Below are positions 26,674 to 36,423 of a DNA stretch of 64,000 nt, piece by piece; within the stretch, counting starts at the first letter, position 1, and each line of letters begins with the position of its first letter. Origin of the DNA: Pseudomonas sp. MF4836 (GTDB taxonomy: Bacteria; Pseudomonadota; Gammaproteobacteria; Pseudomonadales; Pseudomonadaceae); contig NZ_MVOL01000001.1 in assembly GCF_002018875.1 (NCBI RefSeq), positions 124,001 through 188,000 of the forward strand, in the 5' to 3' direction. The translations under genes and the position numbers were made by a program. The notes under the pieces are model-generated. The model was not told the origin of the DNA, searched no databases, and saw nothing but the letters and a program-made list of their open reading frames with translations.

Positions 26674-27441
26674 ATGTACCGTGACAACCCTCCCTCGGCT
26701 CTGCTGCGAAAGCACGCACGTCTGGCCCTACTGGCTAGCGCCTGTATCTGCGTCGGGCCCGCCATGGCGGCAGACAACGATGACTGGACGTTCAACGGCG
26801 GACCTTATGTATGGGGCGCAGGCATTCGTGGACACGTGGGTCATAGCAGCACTGGAACCCAATTCATAAAATCCGATTTTTCCGATATCGCCAAGACGGT
26901 CGATATGTCGGTGATGCTGATGGGGGAGGCGCGTCGGGGCCCCTACAGCGTGCTCGCCGACCTGATGTACATCGACACCGACACCCGCAACCGCTTGCCC
27001 GGGGGCGCCAAACTTGAGGTGCAAAGCAAGACCGCCTCCGGGTTCCTGGGTGGCGGCTACACAGTGTTGGGCGATGAAACCCGTCGACTGGAAGTCGCCG
27101 GTGGCGTACGCGTCTGGTACAGCGGTACCACCCTCAGCTTCCATGGTGGACCGCTTGGTGGCTTATCGGGCTCTGATAATGCGACCTGGGCAGACGCCAT
27201 GGCGGGCCTGCGTGGGCACTATGCCGTGAACGATCGATTCTGGTTGTCGTCCTGGGGGATGGCGGGCGCCGGGCAGTCTCGGGAAGACTGGGATCTGGCA
27301 GCGCTGGCAGGCTGGGAGTTTTTGCCCGGCTTTTCGGCGGTGGTCGGTTACCGGGCGATGGGGGTGAATTATCGCCATGATGGCTTCGTCTACGACATCG
27401 TCCAGAAGGGGCCTTTGCTGGGGATCAGTGGGCGCTTCTGA
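26674..27441 (+). CDS. outer-membrane beta-barrel protein
   Basis: 255 residues. Signal peptide (LALLASACICVGPAMA), alternating beta strands, and a C-terminal aromatic (ISGRF). The strands GGPYVWGAGIRGHVG, GFLGGGYTVLGDETRRLEVAGG and AGWEFLPGFSAVVGYRAMGVNY are typical of small 8-12-strand barrels. No specific transport role can be read. It starts 19 nt after the phosphatase gene. Confidence 0.8.
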   Translation: MYRDNPPSALLRKHARLALLASACICVGPAMAADNDDWTFNGGPYVWGAGIRGHVGHSSTGTQFIKSDFSDIAKTVDMSVMLMGEARRGPYSVLADLMYIDTDTRNRLPGGAKLEVQSKTASGFLGGGYTVLGDETRRLEVAGGVRVWYSGTTLSFHGGPLGGLSGSDNATWADAMAGLRGHYAVNDRFWLSSWGMAGAGQSREDWDLAALAGWEFLPGFSAVVGYRAMGVNYRHDGFVYDIVQKGPLLGISGRF

Positions 27442-27494
27442 AGCCTTATATCGTTTTGATTTCACTCGAAAGGACTGTCGCGGAGACCCGGCAT

Positions 27495-27914
27495 ATGGTT
27501 CAAGAATTCAACCACCACCGTGAATGGATGGCAGCGCTTGATAAGTACGAGAAACTGCTGATTGAAAATCCCAGTCTCCGCTGGGAAGAGTTGCCGGGCG
27601 ATCAGCACACCCGTATGGCACTCGGACTGTACAAGCTCAAGTGTTTCGCCGGGCGGATGCTCGAAGGCGATACGGCAATCTGGGCCAGACTGGAAGCCAT
27701 GGACCAGGTTCGGCTCCATTTGATTAGCGAGCATCACTGGACCCTGCATGACGTGCGGCAGATACAGGACGAAGAGGATTTTGTGTTCCTGCTTCATGAT
27801 GAATTGGAACAGATGAAGCTGACCAAGCAAGAGGCTGAACCTGTTCGCCAGTGGACGGATCATCTTGGGACACGGGCGGAGTACCAGCAGCACTATCGGG
27901 ATTGCGCTTCATAG
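27495..27914 (+). CDS. hypothetical protein
   Basis: 139 residues from the ATG at 27495 (GGAGA 9 nt upstream). Helical and rich in charged residues and His/Trp (FNHHREWMAALDKYEKLL, LISEHHWTLHDVRQIQDEED). No family recognised. Cytoplasmic. It may be the tail of the preceding operon. Confidence 0.65.
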   Translation: MVQEFNHHREWMAALDKYEKLLIENPSLRWEELPGDQHTRMALGLYKLKCFAGRMLEGDTAIWARLEAMDQVRLHLISEHHWTLHDVRQIQDEEDFVFLLHDELEQMKLTKQEAEPVRQWTDHLGTRAEYQQHYRDCAS

Positions 27915-28126
27915 GGGGGCTCGATATTGCAACTCGCGCCAGTAGCAAGCCTTGCGCGTATACACGGCAGCCCAGCTTTCGCGGGTAGCGTCACTCTGCC
28001 AGCCAATAATTGGCTCGTGTGCGCCAGCGACTCAACGAAGCGGCTCAAGGCTTCAGTGACTACTGTGGGTTTGCGCTGCAGGAGTGTTGAGGAATAGGCG
28101 CTGGGCATCGGCAACCAGGCATAGCT

Positions 28127-29149
28127 CTACGAGGATAACGCCACAGACTCGATGGACTGTTTAGCTTGGGCGATGCTGAGCCCACTCGGCAAGCTCGCGC
28201 CATTCTTGGCCGCAAGGATCTCGGCCATCACGCTGACGGCGATTTCTGCAGGCGTCTTACTGCCAATGTAGAGGCCGATCGGCCCGTGCAGGCGCTCAAG
28301 CGACGCCTCGGTCTCACCAAAATGCTCGATCAGGCGTTCGCGGCGCAGCTGGCTGTTGCGCCGTGAGCCGATGGCGCCGATGTAGAATGCCGGGCCGTGG
28401 AGGGCTTCGAGCAAGGCCAGATCATCGAGTTTTGGGTCATGGCTCAACGCGACGATGCAGGTGCGCAGATCCACCGCGAAGTCCCGTACCACGTCATCCG
28501 GCATGCCAACGATGCGTTCCACGCCGTCTACCCCCCAGGTCTCGATGTACTCGGGACGCGGATCGCACACCGCCACCTTGAAACCATTGAACAACGCCAT
28601 GGTGGCCAGATACTCGGCCAGCGCACCGGCACCGATCATGAGCATCCGATAGCCTGGCCCCAGGGTATTGAGCATCTGCGAATCATCGAAGCTGAATTGC
28701 TCCGGCGTCGCGGTCGACTCAAGTGCGACCTGACCGGTCGCCAGCGCCAGGCGACGGCGAACCAGTTGCCCGGCGTCCAGTTGCACCAGCAACGCGTCAA
28801 GAGACTGCCACGACGGGTTGAACTCAAGGATCAGTTCAAGCGTGCCACCACAGGGCAAGCCAAAGCGATGCGCCTCATCGGCGCTGACGCCATAACGCAC
28901 CACTTGCGGCGCGCTGTCGCGAAAAGCGTTGCCGCCATGGGCCGTGGTATAGCGATGGATCAGATCGTCTTCGATGCAGCCACCTGACACGCTGCCCACC
29001 ACGCGACCGTCGTCACGCAAGGCCATCATCGACCCCGTCGGGCGTGGCGAAGAACCCCAGGTGCGCGCCACCGTGGCGAGCAATACACGCTCGCCGGCGG
29101 CTAGCCAGCCCCGCGCGGTGCGCAGAACCAGCAAGTCGATGCTTTCCAT
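28127..29149 (-). CDS. XdhC family molybdenum-hydroxylase maturation protein
   Basis: 340 residues from the ATG at 29149 (GAGGAGA 6 nt upstream). N-terminal XdhC part: VLLATVARTWGSSPRPTGSMM, GSVSGGCIEDDL, FGLPCGGTLELI. C-terminal Rossmann part: RMLMIGAGALAEYLATMALF, VALSHDPKLDDLAL, YIGAIGSRRNSQLR. XdhC proteins bind and sulphurate the molybdopterin cofactor before insertion into xanthine dehydrogenase-type enzymes. It is the last gene of the 2Fe-2S/Mo/cytochrome operon, with a 12-nt gap, and must serve that enzyme. Confidence 0.92.
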   Translation of the reverse strand: MESIDLLVLRTARGWLAAGERVLLATVARTWGSSPRPTGSMMALRDDGRVVGSVSGGCIEDDLIHRYTTAHGGNAFRDSAPQVVRYGVSADEAHRFGLPCGGTLELILEFNPSWQSLDALLVQLDAGQLVRRRLALATGQVALESTATPEQFSFDDSQMLNTLGPGYRMLMIGAGALAEYLATMALFNGFKVAVCDPRPEYIETWGVDGVERIVGMPDDVVRDFAVDLRTCIVALSHDPKLDDLALLEALHGPAFYIGAIGSRRNSQLRRERLIEHFGETEASLERLHGPIGLYIGSKTPAEIAVSVMAEILAAKNGASLPSGLSIAQAKQSIESVALSS

Positions 29150-29161
29150 CAAAATCTCCTC

Positions 29162-30514
29162 TTAGCGCATGTGCAGGATGATCGGGCTGCTGCTGGCCGG
29201 GTCGGTGTGTTCACGCAGTTTGCCCACCGTCTGCGCATCAACCGCACTGCCCTGATTGCCCCAGGTGCTGCGCATGAAGGTCAGCACTTCGGCGATCTGC
29301 TGATCCGACAACTGCTCACGGAAGGCCGGCATGCGATAAGCGTCCGGCACGCCGGCAGCCACCACACGTTGCGAACCATTCAGGGTGATGTTGATCGCCG
29401 AAGCGCTCTCCTTGGCCAGTGCAGAGGTGGCGCCCGCCAGCGGCGGCATCCATTCAGGTTGTCCCTTGCCGTCCAGGCCGTGGCACGAAGCACAGCGCGT
29501 CTCGTAGGTGTGGGTGCCAGGGGCATTCAGACGCGTCGCTGCCGAGGCCTCTTGATACTGCCAAGGCTGCCCGTCGCGCTGGCGGTCGCCGGGCAATGAC
29601 TTGAGATAGCGGGCAATGGCCGTCAGGTCGTCATCGGTCATGAATTGCGTGGAGTTGTTGAAGGCTTCGGTCATCGAACCGTAGACCACCGCGTGTTTGT
29701 TGCGACCGGTCTTGAGGAACTGCACGATCTCCGGCTCGCTCCAGCGGCCCAGGCCGGTGTTGTGATCATCCCGCAGGCTCGGCGCGTACCAGCCATCAAG
29801 CAAGGCACCCGCGAGGAACGGCGTGCCGGATTCATCCAGTGCCTTCTCGTTGAACGCCAGGCCACGCGGGGTATGGCAACTGCCGCAGTGCGCTGCGCCT
29901 TGAACGAGGTAAGCGCCACGGTTCCACACGTCATCCTGCGACGGTTTGGCCACATAAGGCTCGGCGTCGACAAACACACCGTTCCACAGTGCAATCGGCC
30001 AACGCAGGTTCAGCGGAAACGGAATCGCACTCGGGATGTTCGCCTGTTTCACCGGCGCCACGCCTTTCATGAAGAACGCATACAGCGCACGCACGTCATC
30101 GTCACTGAGCTTGGCGTAGGACGGGTAGGGCATCGCCGGATACAGACGGCGACTCTCGGGCGCCACGCCGTGGCGCACGGCCCGGTCAAAGTCCGCCAGG
30201 CTGTAGTGGCCAATGCCGGTTTCCGTATCCGGGGTGATATTGGTCGCATGGATCGCGCCCAGCGGCGTGGCCATTTCCAGTCCGCCAGCGAATGGTGCAC
30301 CGCCCGACACGCTGTGGCAGGCCACGCAATCGCTGAGTCTGGCGACGTATTCGCCACGGGCGACCAGTGCCGGGTCGATGTCGGCCACGGCGATCGGATG
30401 GTTTTCAAGGCGCGAGACAGGCTCGCGGGTGACGTACCAGGTCAGCAGGCCTGCCGCGACCAGGCACGGCACCGCCAGCCAGCCAGCGGTTCTTGCGAAT
30501 CGGCTGTTATTCAT
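29162..30514 (-). CDS. triheme cytochrome c subunit of a membrane-bound dehydrogenase
   Basis: 450 residues. N-terminal membrane anchor (GWLAVPCLVAAGLLTWYV) and three c-type haem sites: CVACH, CGSCH and CASCH, each in its own cytochrome domain. This is the electron-acceptor subunit used with periplasmic aldehyde or alcohol dehydrogenases, passing electrons to the respiratory chain. It sits 17 nt after the Mo-binding subunit and before XdhC. Confidence 0.92.
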   Translation of the reverse strand: MNNSRFARTAGWLAVPCLVAAGLLTWYVTREPVSRLENHPIAVADIDPALVARGEYVARLSDCVACHSVSGGAPFAGGLEMATPLGAIHATNITPDTETGIGHYSLADFDRAVRHGVAPESRRLYPAMPYPSYAKLSDDDVRALYAFFMKGVAPVKQANIPSAIPFPLNLRWPIALWNGVFVDAEPYVAKPSQDDVWNRGAYLVQGAAHCGSCHTPRGLAFNEKALDESGTPFLAGALLDGWYAPSLRDDHNTGLGRWSEPEIVQFLKTGRNKHAVVYGSMTEAFNNSTQFMTDDDLTAIARYLKSLPGDRQRDGQPWQYQEASAATRLNAPGTHTYETRCASCHGLDGKGQPEWMPPLAGATSALAKESASAINITLNGSQRVVAAGVPDAYRMPAFREQLSDQQIAEVLTFMRSTWGNQGSAVDAQTVGKLREHTDPASSSPIILHMR

Positions 30515-30531
30515 GAACGCTCCGGCGCTGA

Positions 30532-32787
30532 TCAGGTGAAGGTGTGTCGGCTCATGGGCAGGCTGCGCACCCGCTGGCCGGTTAGCCTTGCCACCGCATT
30601 GGCGACGGCGGGCGCCACGGCGGGCAACGGCGGTTCGCCGATACCGCCCATTTTTTCCCCGCTCTCGACCACACGCACGTGTACCCGAGCCATCCGCGCA
30701 GGCGGCAGGATCGGATACAAATCGTAATTGCGCGCCCGGGGTTTGCCATCAATCCACACTGACTCCTCCACCAGCGTCTGGGACAGCCCCAGCGCCACGG
30801 CGCCATTGACCTGAGCTTCAACAATCGCCGGATTGACGATGCTGCCCGGGTCAATCGCCTGCCAGATGTCGTGCACCTTGACCTGGCCGTTCTCGATGGA
30901 CACCTCGGCGATCACCGCCGTCTCTGTACCGAACGGCGAAGCCATGGCCACGCCGCGCGCACGTCGGCTGCCATCCTCGGCAGTAAACGGCCCGCGTTTC
31001 CAGCCGCCCGACAGCTCAGCCACCGCCTGCAGCAACGTGGTCAGCCGTGTGTTGTCGCGCAGCAAATGCAGGCGCAGGTCGAACGGGTCCTTGCCACCCT
31101 TGTCGGCCAGTTCATCAAGGAACGATTCATAGAAGAAGTCGTTGAGGGAATTGCCCACCGAACGCCAGTAACCGAGCATGGCCGGACCTTTGACGTAGAT
31201 CTGTGCGATGCGCTTGTTGGGGACCGCATAGGACTTGCCCGACAACCCTTCAAGCGCCGTCGGATCAAGCTTTTCACCTTGCTTGCCAGCGAGGGCTTCG
31301 GTCGGGCCTTCGGTGGCACTGATTGCTTCGATTGCCAGCGGCCAGCCGTCGCTGTCCAGCGCGGCGCGGAAATTCACTGCGGCAACGGGACGGAGCACAT
31401 CACGCAGGAACTCTTCCTCACGACTCCAAATCAGTTTGACCGGACGGCCAACCGCCTTGGACAGCGCGATCGCCTGAGGGTAGGGACTGGCCGAGTCGTA
31501 GAGAAAATGCCGGCCGAAGAACCCGCCCAGCAGCGGCGAATGCAAGGTGATGCGCGACGGATCCAGGCCCGTGCGTTTGGCGATGTCGGCACGGAACATG
31601 TCCGGTGCCTGATTCGGCAACCAGACTTCCAGCGAGCCGTCCGGATTGAATCGGGCCAGTGCAGAAGGCGGTTCCAGTTGGCCGTGGTTCAAGTATTGGT
31701 TGTGGTAAGTGGCGTCGACCCGGGTCTTGGTCCCCTTGAGAATCGACGCCACGTCGCCTTCATTTTCATCATCTTTGGCGGGGCCTTTATCTTCAGCGAG
31801 GCGCTTGAACCAGGCATCGCTGGAAAAGTCGGCGGGCATCGGCCGCACGTTGCTGTCGGCCGTTGGCTCCTGCCAGTCGACCTGGATCGCCTCGACGGCA
31901 CGTTTGGCGTGCCACCAACGCTCGGCGACCACCGCCACGGCGCCCGGCAGACGATGCACGGAATGCACGCCTTTCATCGCCTTGACCTGGTCTTCGTTGC
32001 GCAGGTTGCCCACCGTCATTCCCAGGCGCGGGGCATGTTGCACGGCAGCATGCAGCATGCCGTCGACCTTCAGATCGATGGTGTAAAGCGCCTTGCCCGT
32101 GGACTTGTCGTAAGCATCGATGCGCTTCACCGGTTTGCCGATCCAGCGGAACGTGCTCGGATCACGCAGTTGCACGGAGGCCGGATCGGGAACCGGCAGA
32201 TCCATCGCGCGTTCGGCCAGTTCACCGTAGGCCAGCGAGCGCCCCGATTTGGCATGCACGACTTTGCCTGGCTCGGTGCTCAACTCGTGCACTGACACCC
32301 CAAGCTGCTGCGCGCCCGCCTGCAGCAGCATGGCGCGGGCAAGGGCACCGAGGCGGCGCATGACCGGGTAACTCATGCGCACCGACATGCTGCCGCCGGT
32401 GATGCGCATGCCGTTCTCCATCACCACATAGGCCTCGCCGGGCGGGGCGGCTTCCACCAGAAAGGTCGCCGGGTCGGCATCCAGTTCTTCACCGACGATC
32501 TGCGCCATTGCGGTGAATGTACCTTGTCCGCCTTCCATGAACGGGCAGAGCAAGCGCACGCGGTTGTCCGGACGGATCTCGAGAAACGCCGGGACCTGCG
32601 TGCCGCGCTCGGCCGTCGCCGCCGTCGCCGTTGCAGCTTGCACGCGAGTCGCGCCAAGTGGCAGACCGAAACCGAGGACCAGTGCACCGACGGCGGTACC
32701 GGTCAGAAAACGTCTGCGCGAAACATTGATCGGTTCGTGCAGGTCCAGTGCCGAGGCGTGCTGTGAAGGGTCGATATGAACGTTCAT
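30532..32787 (-). CDS. xanthine dehydrogenase-family molybdopterin-binding subunit (periplasmic aldehyde dehydrogenase type)
   Basis: 751 residues. A Tat signal (NVSRRRFLTGTAVGALVLGFG) sends the folded enzyme to the periplasm. Mo-pterin-binding stretches include FMEGGQGTFTAMAQIVGEEL, QAPDMFRADIAKRTGLDPSR, LLGGFFGRHF, and the C-terminal GEKMGGIGEPPLPAVAPAVANA with the catalytic Glu. It oxidises an aldehyde or N-heterocycle; the substrate is not fixed by sequence. Its ATG overlaps the stop of the 2Fe-2S gene by one base, so the two are translationally coupled. Confidence 0.92.
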   Translation of the reverse strand: MNVHIDPSQHASALDLHEPINVSRRRFLTGTAVGALVLGFGLPLGATRVQAATATAATAERGTQVPAFLEIRPDNRVRLLCPFMEGGQGTFTAMAQIVGEELDADPATFLVEAAPPGEAYVVMENGMRITGGSMSVRMSYPVMRRLGALARAMLLQAGAQQLGVSVHELSTEPGKVVHAKSGRSLAYGELAERAMDLPVPDPASVQLRDPSTFRWIGKPVKRIDAYDKSTGKALYTIDLKVDGMLHAAVQHAPRLGMTVGNLRNEDQVKAMKGVHSVHRLPGAVAVVAERWWHAKRAVEAIQVDWQEPTADSNVRPMPADFSSDAWFKRLAEDKGPAKDDENEGDVASILKGTKTRVDATYHNQYLNHGQLEPPSALARFNPDGSLEVWLPNQAPDMFRADIAKRTGLDPSRITLHSPLLGGFFGRHFLYDSASPYPQAIALSKAVGRPVKLIWSREEEFLRDVLRPVAAVNFRAALDSDGWPLAIEAISATEGPTEALAGKQGEKLDPTALEGLSGKSYAVPNKRIAQIYVKGPAMLGYWRSVGNSLNDFFYESFLDELADKGGKDPFDLRLHLLRDNTRLTTLLQAVAELSGGWKRGPFTAEDGSRRARGVAMASPFGTETAVIAEVSIENGQVKVHDIWQAIDPGSIVNPAIVEAQVNGAVALGLSQTLVEESVWIDGKPRARNYDLYPILPPARMARVHVRVVESGEKMGGIGEPPLPAVAPAVANAVARLTGQRVRSLPMSRHTFT

Positions 32788-33242
32788 CACGCGTCTCCCT
32801 TGGTGGCAAGTTCATGCACGGCGGCATGAATGGCGTTGTAAGTGCCGCAGCGGCACAGGTTGACCATCGCCGCCTCGATCTGCGCATCACTGGGTTTGGG
32901 GTTGTGTTTGAGCAGCGCGGTGGCGGCCATGACTTGCCCGGACTGGCAGTAGCCACACTGGGCGACCTGCAGATCGACCCAGGTCGAGACCACCCGCTTG
33001 CCCACTTCATCGGCTTCGATGGCCTCAATGGTGGTGACCTCGCGGCCGACCACGCCAGCCACCGGCGTGACGCAGGAGCGCACGACGTTGCCGTCCACCA
33101 GCACCGAGCAGGCGCCGCATTGCGCCAGGCCACAGCCGTACTTGGTCCCGGTCATGCCCAAGTCATCGCGGATCACCCACAGCAAGGGCGTATCGGCGTC
33201 GGCATCGACCTGATAGGTCTTCTGGTTGATTCGAAGTTCCAT
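32787..33242 (-). CDS. (2Fe-2S)-binding subunit of the molybdenum hydroxylase
   Basis: 151 residues. The N-terminal plant-type ferredoxin cluster is GTKYGCGLAQCGACSVLVDG plus a later Cys. The C-terminal helical cluster is QCGYCQSGQVM and LCRCGTYNAI. It transfers electrons from the Mo centre to the cytochrome c subunit. First gene of the four-gene operon; no signal peptide, so it is probably carried out with the Tat-bearing large subunit. Confidence 0.94.
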   Translation of the reverse strand: MELRINQKTYQVDADADTPLLWVIRDDLGMTGTKYGCGLAQCGACSVLVDGNVVRSCVTPVAGVVGREVTTIEAIEADEVGKRVVSTWVDLQVAQCGYCQSGQVMAATALLKHNPKPSDAQIEAAMVNLCRCGTYNAIHAAVHELATKGDA

Positions 33243-33329
33243 GGTTCACCCGCTTGATCATCGGTTGACGTGCATTGTTATGAGCGGTGACACGCGGCGA
33301 GGCGCATCACCGGTGACGCTGGTTTTTGT

Positions 33330-34262
33330 TCAGTTCGCTGCGGTGCCGAGTGCTTCTGCCTCGTATGGCTGCCCACGTAGAAGCGCAATGTCACGACTGG
33401 GCGCGGTGCCGAACAGCCGGCCATATTCGCGGCTGAACTGCGAGGGGCTTTCATAGCCGACTGCAAATGCAGCCCGCGAGACGTCCAGGTGCTCCATCAA
33501 CATTAGTCGACGAGCCTCGTTCAGCCGCAGCCATTTCTGGTACTGCAGTGGGCTCATGCCGGTGAGCTGACGGAAATGATGGTGAAAGGTCGGGGCGCTC
33601 ATCTGCACCCGTGCGGCCAGATCGTCGATGCGCAGGGCATCGGTGTAGTTGACCTTGAGCCAGTCGATGGCCTTGGCGATGCGATAACCCTGACCATCGA
33701 CGGCAGTGATTTGTCGCAGCCGCGCGCCTTGATCGGTATGGAGCAACCGATAGTGGATTTCTCGCAGAATCAGCGGCGCCAGGACCGGGATCGCCTCGGG
33801 TTCATCCAGCAGTGCCAGCAGGCGATCGAGCGCGCCCTCCAGAGCAGAAGACAGGCTGCCAATCCCGACGCCCGTGCCCATTGATTGCTGGCGCTTCGCA
33901 GGCAAGCCGCTCTTGGTGATGACCTCGGCAAGCATGCTGATATCCAGTTTGAGTACGAGACCGACACAGGGCTGTTCGGGACTGGCAAGCATCACTTCGG
34001 AGTTGGCGGGCAGGTCCAGTGAGGTGACCAGAAACCGTGAAGGGTCGTAGTTGTAGCCCTCACCACCGACCCACAAGCGCTTTTCGCCGCGACCCACGAG
34101 AATCAGGCTGGGTTCTACCATGCACACGGCGGGCGGCGCCGGCTGGTCGCGACGAAACAGCGACAGCCCGGGTATGGCCGTGGCGAAGTCACCCGGTGCG
34201 CTCACGCGCGGGTCAATGTTCAACGCCAAAGGTGATTCATGGCGCAGAGGGGTATCGATCAT
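33330..34262 (-). CDS. AraC-family regulator (AraC_N type)
   Basis: 310 residues. The AraC_N sensor part includes PAVCMVEPSLILVGRGEKRLW and YNYDPSRFLVTSLDLPANSEV. The C-terminal double HTH has IDDLAARVQMSAPTFHHHFR and VSRAAFAVGYESPSQFSREY. It lies between the molybdenum hydroxylase operon (same strand, 87 nt away) and a divergent MFS exporter, so either may be its target. Confidence 0.9.
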   Translation of the reverse strand: MIDTPLRHESPLALNIDPRVSAPGDFATAIPGLSLFRRDQPAPPAVCMVEPSLILVGRGEKRLWVGGEGYNYDPSRFLVTSLDLPANSEVMLASPEQPCVGLVLKLDISMLAEVITKSGLPAKRQQSMGTGVGIGSLSSALEGALDRLLALLDEPEAIPVLAPLILREIHYRLLHTDQGARLRQITAVDGQGYRIAKAIDWLKVNYTDALRIDDLAARVQMSAPTFHHHFRQLTGMSPLQYQKWLRLNEARRLMLMEHLDVSRAAFAVGYESPSQFSREYGRLFGTAPSRDIALLRGQPYEAEALGTAAN

Positions 34263-34492
34263 GTCAGGTCACTCCTGTTGATCGAACTCTAATCCGCGCA
34301 AGAGACGTTTCCTATCCATCACCCTGCATCCCCAGAGGATCAGGCAAGCATTCAAGAGGAATGCACTGGGGAAGGGCCGGATTGACCGGGAGAATGTGTC
34401 TATCTGTTACAGGGGCAGTGCCCGGATGGGCGACAAACGGCTTGCCCCTGCGCATCGCACCCACTCGTTTTTTTGCACCTCAGGCAGTTCCC

Positions 34493-35701
34493 ATGACGTT
34501 TCCTTCTACAGATCCTTCTAAAAGAACAGGTGGCTGGAGCGCAGTGCTGGCCATGTCGTTGGCCGCATTCGCCTTGGTCGCTTCAGAGTTCATGCCCGTT
34601 AGCCTGCTGACGCCCATCGCGGCAGACCTGCACATCACCGAAGGCCAGGCAGGGCAGGGTATTTCCGTGTCCGGTGCCTTTGCATTGATCACCAGCCTGC
34701 TGATTGCCTCGGTTGCCGCTCGCGTTGAACGGAAGAAGTTGCTACTGGGCCTGACCTTACTGATGATCGTCTCCGGTACGGTCGTCGCGCTCGCGCCGGG
34801 CTATCCCTCATTCATGTTTGGGCGTGCCCTGATCGGGATCGCGATCGGTGGCTTCTGGTCATTGTCGGCGGCGACTGCAATGCGCCTGGTGCAGCCTGAT
34901 CAGGTTTCCCGGGCGCTGGCCATCGTCAATGGCGGTAACGCTCTGGCGACGGTCATCGCCGCGCCGGCGGGCAGTTTTCTTGGCTCGTTGATCGGCTGGC
35001 GCGGTGCATTCTTCTGTGTAGTCCCGGTCGCAGTGCTTGCCGCCGTGTGGCTGCTGATAAGCCTTCCGTCCTTCAAGGCCGAGCGCCAGGCAGGCAGCGG
35101 CAACGTTCTGCGGCTGATGAAACAGTTGCCAGTCGCCTTGGGAATGGTCGCCGTCAGCGTGTTTTTCATGGGCCAGTTCATGCTGTTCACCTACCTGCGG
35201 CCATTTCTCGAGGGCGTGACTGGCGTCAGTGTTTCAAGCTTGTCGTTGATGCTGCTGGGGCTGGGACTGGCAGGTTTTATCGGCACCTTTCTGATCGAAA
35301 GGTTTATGGGCCGCGGCCTCTACCGCACGTTGAGCGTCATCCCGCTGATCATGGCGGCCATCGCGCTGGCGTTAGTCAGCTTCGGCAAATCACCGGTACT
35401 GACCGCCGTGTTGCTCGGACTCTGGGGACTGGTTGCGACGGCCGCACCGGTCGGCTGGTGGACATGGCTGGCGCAAACGCTTCCGGATGATGCGGAAGCC
35501 GGAGGCGGCTTGCTTGTGGCCATTGTCCAACTGGCGATTGCCGGAGGCGCGATCATTGGCGGTCTGGCCTTTGACCTGAGCGGTTACAAAGCCACCTTCG
35601 AGCTCAGTGCCGCGGTGTTGGTTGCGGCGTCAGTGCTTGCCTGGCTGGCGGGTCGCAATGCCACGCAAGTTCATCTTGTCGAGTCGAGCGCGACAGCCTG
35701 A
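34493..35701 (+). CDS. MFS transporter, DHA1 family
   Basis: 402 residues from the ATG at 34493. Twelve hydrophobic segments. DHA1 features include AFALVASEFMPVSLLTPIA, GQGISVSGAFALITSLL and GFWSLSAATAMRLV, as in YdhP/NepI-like exporters. Inner-membrane efflux of sugars, nucleosides or drugs is possible. It is divergent from the AraC gene across a 230-nt promoter region. Confidence 0.88.
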   Translation: MTFPSTDPSKRTGGWSAVLAMSLAAFALVASEFMPVSLLTPIAADLHITEGQAGQGISVSGAFALITSLLIASVAARVERKKLLLGLTLLMIVSGTVVALAPGYPSFMFGRALIGIAIGGFWSLSAATAMRLVQPDQVSRALAIVNGGNALATVIAAPAGSFLGSLIGWRGAFFCVVPVAVLAAVWLLISLPSFKAERQAGSGNVLRLMKQLPVALGMVAVSVFFMGQFMLFTYLRPFLEGVTGVSVSSLSLMLLGLGLAGFIGTFLIERFMGRGLYRTLSVIPLIMAAIALALVSFGKSPVLTAVLLGLWGLVATAAPVGWWTWLAQTLPDDAEAGGGLLVAIVQLAIAGGAIIGGLAFDLSGYKATFELSAAVLVAASVLAWLAGRNATQVHLVESSATA

Positions 35702-35731
35702 CGTGATCAGCCGTCTCTCAGCGGATGGGTT

Positions 35732-36088
35732 ATGGACATGAGCAGAAGTGGCGAGCAAGCAAGCGTGTGGCTGATCCTCTCGGCGATTTTAATCTGTGTA
35801 TCGATGAGCCCTGTGGCCATGGCCCAAAGCTCATCGCTGCACCAAAGCACCGATCAAATGGCTCCGGGTAAAGAGATGCCTGTCATGCCAGACAACTCAG
35901 CGATGTTGACCAAGATCAAACTGAAATTTGCAGTTCAAAAGGCCGTGTTGGAACTCAACGACAATCCGCCTTCCCGCGATCTTGTGTCCATGCTGCCGCT
36001 CACGGTGAAGTTCAGCGACGATAACGCTTTCGAGAAAATCGCTTTTCCGCCGCGATGGAAGAGGAGTTTGACCTCCATCTGGAGTTGA
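35732..36088 (+). pseudogene. truncated cyclophilin-like fold protein
   Basis: Signal peptide (VWLILSAILICVSMSPVAMA), then the start of a cyclophilin-like domain (AVLELNDNPPSRDLVSMLPL, TVKFSDDNAFEKIAF). The family continues for a further 60 or so residues, but here the reading ends shortly after IAF in an unrelated tail. Either a 3' truncation or a frameshift near 36050. Probably non-functional. Confidence 0.55.
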
Positions 36089-36423
36089 GCGAGTGATGTC
36101 GCCGTTGCTGGGTTGGTTCATTGTTTGATCCCATGCTGCGGATCAAGGCTTTGTTCTGAGGCGAACTGAATACTCAGATCGTGCCTGCGCAGTATCTGGC
36201 ACTTCACCCTTTATAACGGTGCAACAATGCCAGCGGAAATCAGGCAACGAGATGGGCTAACCCTGAGTGTTATGCAGTCCCCAAGGTGGGCCGTTGCAGC
36301 AGATTGTCTTGACCCAGCGCATGCTCAACGAATTGTTGCTATCACCTGCGAGGGTGATCAAGGATTGATCGCCCTCGCAGCGTGTTAGGCGTATGTCGGG
36401 GAACCAGTCGGACGCATCGACTG
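36089..36423. other. gene-free stretch at the edge of the accessory region
   Basis: No gene recognised. It contains the near-perfect hairpin at 36346-36380, listed separately. Confidence 0.5.
36346..36380. repeat. long perfect-type hairpin
   Basis: 16-bp arms (36346-36361 and 36365-36380, arms beginning CTGCGAGGG) with a 3-nt loop and a single T-C mismatch that forms a G-U pair in RNA. No T-run follows, so it is not an ordinary intrinsic terminator. Confidence 0.7.

Noticed and set aside
30871..32295. 474-codon plus-strand frame opposite the molybdenum subunit
   Set aside because: The minus strand encodes a clear Tat-exported Mo hydroxylase; the plus frame has no recognisable features.
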